A DNA stretch of 64,000 bases. Origin: an uncultured Bacteroidales bacterium. Lineage in GTDB: Bacteria > Bacteroidota > Bacteroidia > Bacteroidales > P3. The notes beneath the pieces are model-generated. The model did not search any database, was not told the origin of the DNA, and saw only the letters and a program-made list of their open reading frames with translations. The stretch spans positions 384,733-448,732 of the forward strand of contig CAJUFX010000001.1 in assembly GCA_910586395.1 (NCBI GenBank), in the 5' to 3' direction. A program made the position numbers and the translations under genes. This document shows positions 59,149 to 64,000 of the stretch, in pieces. Each line of letters starts with the position of its first letter. The stretch's first letter is position 1.

Positions 59149-61011
59149 ATGAGCAACGAAAAATTGTTTGCGGAATTTCCTCCCGTCAGCACGCAAGAAT
59201 GGGAAGAAGTGATTAACAAAGACTTGAAAGGAGCCGACTACGAAAAGAAGTTGGTTTGGAAAACCGGCGAAGGCTTTAACGTCAAACCGTACTACCGTAG
59301 CGAAGACCTCGAAGCCTTGGGCTACCTGCAATGCGAACCCGGCCAGTTCCCGTATCTGCGCGGCGAGAAGGCCGAAAGCAACGATTGGGAAATCCGTCAG
59401 GACTTCCACGTACGCGACATCAAGGCGGCCAACGCCTTGGCGGCCGAAGCCGTCAAACGCGGCGTAAAAGGCGTGGGGCTCTGCGCCAAGAACGTCGAGA
59501 CCGTGGAACAGATGGCGGAATTGCTGAAAGGCATCGACCCGATGACGACGGCCATCCACTTCAATTGTTCCAAATCGTTCGGCAAGACACTGGATCTGTT
59601 CGTAACCTATCTGAAGAACAACAAAATAGACCCGGCGAAAGTCAAGGGTTCGATTGCGTTCGACCCGATCGCCTACGCGCTCAAACACGGCGAATTCTAC
59701 GACGGCTACGCCAAGAACATCGAAGAGGCGAAAGCGCTGTTCGCGCGCTTCACGAAAGAGTTGCCTTTGTTCCGCCTCATCAGCGTCAAGGCCGGCATGC
59801 TCCACAACAGCGGCGCGACGATCACGCAGGAACTCGGCATGGGGCTGGCCTGGGCCAACGAATATCTCGGCGCGCTGACCGACGCCGGTCTGAGCGTCGA
59901 TGAAGTGGCGCCGCGCCTGACGTTCGCGTTCTGCACGGGTTCCAACTATTTCATGGAAATCGCCAAATTGCGCGCCGCCCGCCTGCTGTGGGCCGAAATC
60001 GTGGCGCAATACAAACCGGCCAAACCCGAATCGGGCGCGGCTTTCATCCATTCGTCGGCTTCGGCTTGGAACAAGTCCGTCTATGACCCGTACGTCAACC
60101 TGCTCCGCTCCACGACCGAGACGATGAGCGCGGCCATCGGCGGCGCCAACTCGATTCACGTGAGCAACTTCGACGAAGCTTATAAACAGCCGGACGAATT
60201 CGGTTCGCGTATCGCGCGCAACCAGCAGATTATCCTCAAAGAAGAATCGTTCATGGATAAGATCGTGGATCCGGCCGCCGGTTCGTACTATATCGAAAAC
60301 CTGACCGACTCCATCGCCCATTTCGCTTGGGAACAGTTCCTCGCGATTGAAGAAAAAGGCGGCTTCGCCAAGGCCGTGGAAGCCGGTTACATCCAGGACG
60401 AAGTGGCGCGCAGCGCGGCGCAACGCGACGCCGACCTCGCTTCCCGCAAACTCGTGCTGACGGGGGTTAACCAATACCCGAACCTGAACGAAAGCATGGC
60501 CAAGAACATCGAAGCGACGGATCACTGCGGTTGCGGCGGCGACGCCTGCAAGGCCGGTGCCTTCAAGACGCTGAAACCCTACCGCGGCGCGGCGGCTTTC
60601 GAAGCCCTGCGTCTGCAGACGGAAAAGAGCGGCCGTCGTCCGAAAGTGTTCCTGCTGACTTACGGCAACCTCGCGATGCGTAAGGCGCGCGCCGGTTTCG
60701 CCACGAACTTCTTCGGTTGCGCCGGTTACGAAATCATCGACAACGCAGGGTTCAAGACGGGGGCCGAAGGCGCGCAAGCCGCCCTCGCCGCCAAGGCCGA
60801 CATCACGGTGCTTTGCAGCAGCGACGACGAATACGCCGACCTGGTGGCGGCCGCCGCGCCCGAACTCAAAGGCAAGACGCACATCGTGCTCGCCGGTTTC
60901 CCGAAAGAGCAGATCGACGCGTTCAAGGCACAGGGCGTGGAAGAATTCATCCACGTTCGTTCCAACGTTCTGGACGTATTGACGGGTTTCCAGCAGAAGC
61001 TGATGAAATAA
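59149..61011 (+). CDS. mutA: Methylmalonyl-CoA mutase small subunit
   Basis: The 620-residue subunit has the mutase TIM-barrel domain (ISVKAGMLHNSGATITQELG, FCTGSNYFMEIAKLRAAR, GGANSIHVSNFDEAYKQPDE) and a degenerate C-terminal B12-like domain (FLLTYGNLAMRKARAGFATN) lacking the DxHxxG cobalamin motif, as expected for the non-catalytic chain. With MutB it would interconvert succinyl-CoA and methylmalonyl-CoA in propionate formation. Unusually, mutB does not follow: a strong terminator comes 64 bases after the stop and the next gene is mntP-like. Confidence 0.95.
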   Translation: MSNEKLFAEFPPVSTQEWEEVINKDLKGADYEKKLVWKTGEGFNVKPYYRSEDLEALGYLQCEPGQFPYLRGEKAESNDWEIRQDFHVRDIKAANALAAEAVKRGVKGVGLCAKNVETVEQMAELLKGIDPMTTAIHFNCSKSFGKTLDLFVTYLKNNKIDPAKVKGSIAFDPIAYALKHGEFYDGYAKNIEEAKALFARFTKELPLFRLISVKAGMLHNSGATITQELGMGLAWANEYLGALTDAGLSVDEVAPRLTFAFCTGSNYFMEIAKLRAARLLWAEIVAQYKPAKPESGAAFIHSSASAWNKSVYDPYVNLLRSTTETMSAAIGGANSIHVSNFDEAYKQPDEFGSRIARNQQIILKEESFMDKIVDPAAGSYYIENLTDSIAHFAWEQFLAIEEKGGFAKAVEAGYIQDEVARSAAQRDADLASRKLVLTGVNQYPNLNESMAKNIEATDHCGCGGDACKAGAFKTLKPYRGAAAFEALRLQTEKSGRRPKVFLLTYGNLAMRKARAGFATNFFGCAGYEIIDNAGFKTGAEGAQAALAAKADITVLCSSDDEYADLVAAAAPELKGKTHIVLAGFPKEQIDAFKAQGVEEFIHVRSNVLDVLTGFQQKLMK

Positions 61012-61074
61012 GCGGCATTTCGCCCATCGTCCCGACGGCCGTGTCGAGAGCCGGCGCGGACAGGCGATATATGG

Positions 61075-61107
61075 AAAAAGGCAGTCCCCCACGGGCTGCC
61101 TTTTTTT
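61075..61107 (+). terminator. Rho-independent terminator after mutA
   Basis: AAGGCAG-t-CCC and GGG-CTGCCTT form a stem with one bulge and a short loop, followed by seven T. Confidence 0.9.
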
Positions 61108-61168
61108 AAACGCCTTTAGCATTTATGTACGGGCATTGCGTTATGCGACGCCCGTTAAAACGGCATGT

Positions 61169-61783
61169 ATGAATTTTTTTGAAATCATCCTGTTATGTGC
61201 GGCCCTTTCAATGGACTGCTTTACGATCTGCTTGATTTACGGGGCCCAACGGGCGGCTTTCCGCAAACAGTTACGCGCAGGCGAAAAAGACCCGTTCAAG
61301 CCGGTGGGCGCGGACATCCTGCGTATCGGCCTCGTCTTCGTCGCCTACCACCTGCTGATGCTGGCCTTGGGTTATACGCTCGGTTGCGGCGTCATGCGCT
61401 ATTTCGACGTGTTCGACCATTGGATCGCGTTCGGGCTGTTGGCGGCCATCGGCATCAAGATGATCTGGGAAGCTTTCGACAACAAAGACCGCAGGACGGA
61501 AATCCACGCGCTGTACGCCTGGCCGTCGCTGTTGCTGTTGGGCCTGGCCACGAGCATAGACGCGTTCGCCGTGGGCATCAGCCTCAGCCTCTCGCAATCG
61601 TCGCTGGCGTTTACCTGCCTCTGCATCCCGTTTGTCCTGCTGTTCTTCATCGCTTTGGGCATAGGACTGGGGCTGCGCGTCAAACGGATTTCGATACGCG
61701 CCGTGAACATGATCGGCGGCTTGATTCTGCTCGGCATCGGCTTGCGGATTTTGCTGGAACACGAATACGGCTTTACTTTATAG
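61169..61783 (+). CDS. mntP: MntP-type manganese efflux pump
   Basis: A 204-residue membrane protein with six predicted helices. The two repeated Asp-bearing helices of the family are visible (LCAALSMDCFTICLIYGA and LGLATSIDAFAVGISLSLS). MntP exports Mn2+. The ATG at 61169 (MNFFEIILLC) was preferred to the one at 61136 because the first helix starts immediately. A loop of about 20 residues (RAAFRKQLRAGEKDPFKPVG) is longer than in E. coli. No mntP riboswitch was recognised. Confidence 0.88.
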   Translation: MNFFEIILLCAALSMDCFTICLIYGAQRAAFRKQLRAGEKDPFKPVGADILRIGLVFVAYHLLMLALGYTLGCGVMRYFDVFDHWIAFGLLAAIGIKMIWEAFDNKDRRTEIHALYAWPSLLLLGLATSIDAFAVGISLSLSQSSLAFTCLCIPFVLLFFIALGIGLGLRVKRISIRAVNMIGGLILLGIGLRILLEHEYGFTL

Positions 61784-61844
61784 ACTTTTGAGACGGACGG
61801 GATTGGAGACGGTTGATTTGTTGATATTTTAGACTTTGGACATC

Positions 61845-62417
61845 ATGGACTTGAATTTTTCCTTGGGCGGCCGATTGTCGGTCACCAAGATTTTCCGCTT
61901 CGAGATGGCGCACGCCTTGCCGGATTACGACGGCCCCTGCGCGCATCTGCACGGGCATTCCTATCGGCTGGAAGTGACGCTGAGCACGGGCGCGACCCAA
62001 GTGCCGACCCGCCGGGAAACGGCGGACGGCGAGGCGGCGGGAATCGGGGCAGGCCCCTTGCGGGCCGCGGAAACGGGGCGGCCGGGTGCGGCGGCCGGTT
62101 CAACCGAAGGCATGGTTATGGACTTCTCCCAGCTGAAACGCATGGTGGAAGATACGATTATCGCGCAGGTCGATCACGCGCTGGTATTGGACGAACGCAT
62201 GGAACCGACCTTGATTGCGGCTTTGCGGAAAATCAACACGAAACTCGTCCTGACGCCGTTTACGCCGACCAGCGAGAACATGCTGCTGTGGTTCGCGCAG
62301 ACGCTGGCGGACGCTATCGCGGGACGGCCGGAATGGACGGCGCGCGGACTGAGGCTGCAAAAACTGCGGCTGTACGAGACGGCCACCTCGTTCGCCGAAT
62401 GGGAGAATACGTTATGA
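61845..62417 (+). CDS. queD: 6-carboxy-tetrahydropterin synthase QueD with Ala/Gly-rich insertion
   Basis: The 190-residue enzyme makes CPH4 from dihydroneopterin triphosphate, in queuosine synthesis. Zinc and catalytic residues lie in MAHALPDYDGPCAHLHGHSY (C32, H34, H36, H38, with H23), and DFSQLKRMV, DHALVLDE and PTSEN follow. QueD is usually 120-140 residues; the excess is a low-complexity insert at about 50-88, rich in Ala, Gly and Arg, in the loop after the first strands. A TTG start three codons upstream is possible; ATG 61845 is preferred. It overlaps apbE by four bases (ATGA). Confidence 0.9.
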   Translation: MDLNFSLGGRLSVTKIFRFEMAHALPDYDGPCAHLHGHSYRLEVTLSTGATQVPTRRETADGEAAGIGAGPLRAAETGRPGAAAGSTEGMVMDFSQLKRMVEDTIIAQVDHALVLDERMEPTLIAALRKINTKLVLTPFTPTSENMLLWFAQTLADAIAGRPEWTARGLRLQKLRLYETATSFAEWENTL

Positions 62418-63637
62418 AACGCAAAAGCAATACCGGCCTCTACTTGGGGATTTGCGTCATCGTGGCGGTCATCGTCTATCTGTTGCTACCGAACAAGCCG
62501 AACCCGTGGCGCGGCCTGCGCGAAAGGAAGCCCGAAGCGGTCCTGCATACGATAGAAGGGCTGGCGCAAGGCTCTTACTACCGGGTGTCGTATTTCGACG
62601 ATGTGACGGTGGCGGAAGCGGCTGAAGCCGTGGCGGCGGAAACCGAGGGTGCGGTGGAAGCGGCGGCGGCCGGGGCGGCGACAGAAACGGCGGCGGTGGA
62701 AGCGGCGGCGACAACCGGCACAACCGGGGCTGCGGGAGTTGCGGCGGCAGAGGCCGCGCGGGAAACCGCCCTGCGCCACAGCATAGACTCGCTGTTGCGG
62801 GCGTTCGACCTGCGCTTCTCGCTTTGGGAAGACAGTTCGTTGCTCTGCCGCGTGAACCGCAACGAAGACCCGATCTTGGACGCGATGTTCATCGACCTGT
62901 TCGGGAAAGCGGTCTTGGCTTCCGAATGGACGGACGGGGCGTTCGACATTACGGTGGCGCCCTTGGTGAAAGCCTACGGCTTCGCCAAGGAGGCGGTGCG
63001 GGGGCACCGCCTGTCGGCCGGCTGCCGCGACAGCCTGTTGGCGCGCGTGGGCTACGCCAAAGCGAGCCTGCAAGGAAACCGGCTCGTCAAACAGCATCCC
63101 GACCTCCAACTGGATTTCAACGCCATCGCGCAAGGCTACTGCGCCGACCTCGTGGCCGGTTTCCTTGAAAGCCGCGGGCTGCACCGCTACTTGGTCGATA
63201 TTGGCGGCGAAATGCGCCTCAAAGGCCTCAAAAACGATGGCGCGCCTTGGCAAATCGCCATCGAGCAACCGGCCGACGACGCCACCGCAAGCCGTCAGAT
63301 TTACCATACCATCCCGCTGACCGACGCCTCCATCGTCACTTCCGGCAACTACCGCAAATACTTTGAAGAAAACGGACGCCGTTTCTCCCATACGATCAGC
63401 CCCAAAACCGGCGAACCGGTCCGCGACTCGCTCCTGAGCGCGACCGTCATCTGCGCCTACGCCTGGGAGGCCGACGCCATGGCCACGGCCTTTATGGTCA
63501 TGGGACTGGCGGGCACGCAACGCTATTTAGAGGCCCACCCGGACCGTTATGAGGTGTTCCTCATCTACGCACGTTCGGACGGCTCGAAGATCTTGCCCGA
63601 CCGGCGTTTCGGCCTATGGACGAACCGGCCTGAATGA
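62414..63637 (+). CDS. apbE: FAD:protein FMN transferase ApbE with Ala-rich insertion
   Basis: The 407-residue ApbE attaches FMN to threonine residues of flavoproteins such as the Nqr and Rnf complexes. A membrane anchor (about 9-25) replaces a lipoprotein signal. Motifs: FDLRFSLWEDSSLLCRVNRN, GAFDITVAPLVKAYGF, DFNAIAQGYCADLVAGFL, DIGGEMRLKG, DASIVTSGNYRKYFEENG and HTISPKTGEPV. An Ala/Glu/Thr low-complexity insert fills about 65-118. The start at 62414 overlaps the queD stop. Confidence 0.93.
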   Translation: MKRKSNTGLYLGICVIVAVIVYLLLPNKPNPWRGLRERKPEAVLHTIEGLAQGSYYRVSYFDDVTVAEAAEAVAAETEGAVEAAAAGAATETAAVEAAATTGTTGAAGVAAAEAARETALRHSIDSLLRAFDLRFSLWEDSSLLCRVNRNEDPILDAMFIDLFGKAVLASEWTDGAFDITVAPLVKAYGFAKEAVRGHRLSAGCRDSLLARVGYAKASLQGNRLVKQHPDLQLDFNAIAQGYCADLVAGFLESRGLHRYLVDIGGEMRLKGLKNDGAPWQIAIEQPADDATASRQIYHTIPLTDASIVTSGNYRKYFEENGRRFSHTISPKTGEPVRDSLLSATVICAYAWEADAMATAFMVMGLAGTQRYLEAHPDRYEVFLIYARSDGSKILPDRRFGLWTNRPE

Positions 63638-63658
63638 CGGACGAACCGGCCTGAATAG
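63618..63658. repeat. Tandem duplication across the apbE stop
   Basis: GGACGAACCGGCCTGAAT occurs at 63618-63635 and again at 63639-63656, a 21-base period. The first copy supplies the last codons and stop of apbE; the second is untranslated. Confidence 0.85.
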
Positions 63659-63660
63659 AC

Positions 63661-63692
63661 GAAGAAGCCCGGCCATGACGACCGGGCTCTTC
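63661..63692. terminator. Bidirectional hairpin between apbE and convergent T9SS gene
   Basis: AGCCCGG / CCGGGCT is a 7-bp stem with a 9-nt loop, extended by GAA / TTC. Neither side has a long T-run, so it is a weak terminator call. Confidence 0.45.
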
Positions 63693-63724
63693 CACAACAA
63701 AACAATAAACACACTTTCTTTTCT

Positions 63725-64000
63725 TTATCGCACGGTCGCCTTCAGGCTATACATACGGCCGTCGGACGACACGATACGCAACATATAGACGCCCGACGGC
63801 GCCCCGTCAAGCCGCACCTCCTGCTCGCCGGCACGCAGCCTCCGCCGCTGCCGCAGACGGCCGTCCACACCATATACATACAGCGTCGCGCCGTCGTAGG
63901 ACGCAGGCACCTGCAACGTAAAACGGCCGTCAGACGACGGGTTCGGATAAACCGCCCCATCGCCGGTCATCGCCCCCTCCTCGTTGCCGACCCCTTCTAA
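63725..64000 (-). CDS. T9SS C-terminal sorting domain of a cargo protein (cut by window edge)
   Basis: The reading frame is open to the right edge, with ten codons before the first visible ATG (63970), so only the 3' end of the gene is here. The visible about 92 residues are a type A T9SS sorting domain (GAVYPNPSSDGRFTLQVPAS, YDGATLYVYGVDGRL, GAPSGVYMLRIVSSDGR). The protein should be secreted and anchored via the PorV system. Its catalytic or binding part lies outside the window. Confidence 0.85.
   Translation of the reverse strand, partial: LEGVGNEEGAMTGDGAVYPNPSSDGRFTLQVPASYDGATLYVYGVDGRLRQRRRLRAGEQEVRLDGAPSGVYMLRIVSSDGRMYSLKATVR

Overview
The window looks like chromosomal DNA from a Bacteroidales-type member of the Bacteroidota. 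The evidence is: type IX secretion parts (PorV, a PorP/SprF protein, a GldJ-like lipoprotein) and cargo with T9SS C-terminal sorting domains; putative N-acyl amino-acid (glycine) lipid genes; pyruvate:ferredoxin oxidoreductase; MutA; many lipoproteins; and promoters with the Bacteroides -7 box TAnnTTTG. Most genes are GC-rich, but about 54.4-59.1 kb is visibly AT-richer and looks accessory. I see no rRNA, tRNA, CRISPR array, prophage or transposase. The family cannot be fixed from this sequence alone.

Layout. 0-1.6 kb (+): tonB-like and an NlpC/P60 hydrolase. 1.6-10.9 kb (-): a tightly packed run valS, small exported protein, LptF/G permease, two glycosyltransferases, ligA. 10.9-19.1 kb (-): yqeY-ispG, nifJ, and an M49-like metallopeptidase-gpsA pair. 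19.1-19.5 kb: two copies of an interspersed structured repeat. 19.5-24.5 kb: a LuxE-like gene (-) diverging from lipoprotein-mrdA-rodA (+). 24.5-33.3 kb (-): Ig-like lipoprotein, U32 peptidase, gldJ-like, porP/sprF, ispF, porV. 33.4-48.8 kb (-): the division and cell-wall cluster mraZ-rsmH-ftsL-ftsI-murE-mraY-[murD remnant]-ftsW-murG-murC-ftsQ-ftsA-ftsZ. 49-50.8 kb (-): fhs. 50.8-54.4 kb (+): two lipid acyltransferases, an alpha/beta hydrolase, engB. 54.4-58.6 kb (-): two small lipoproteins, an M6 metalloprotease and a Peptidase_S74/T9SS protein. 59.1-63.6 kb (+): mutA, mntP, queD, apbE. The right edge cuts a T9SS cargo gene.

Most notable points. (1) The murD position of the division cluster holds only a 181-residue C-terminal-domain protein that has lost the ATP-binding domain and conserved active-site residues, so a full MurD must be encoded elsewhere or replaced. 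(2) A repeat family at 19.1-19.5 kb and 55.0 kb, with a related diverged element at 31.3-31.5 kb, carries a hairpin whose stem sequence changes between copies while its geometry is kept: a 2-nt loop and a bulged A five pairs from the loop. One copy sits in frame inside the signal peptide of a lipoprotein, and unit ends act as promoter-like sequences. (3) IspG has an intermediate-size insertion, mutA has no mutB neighbour, and queD and apbE, which overlap, both carry Ala-rich insertions.
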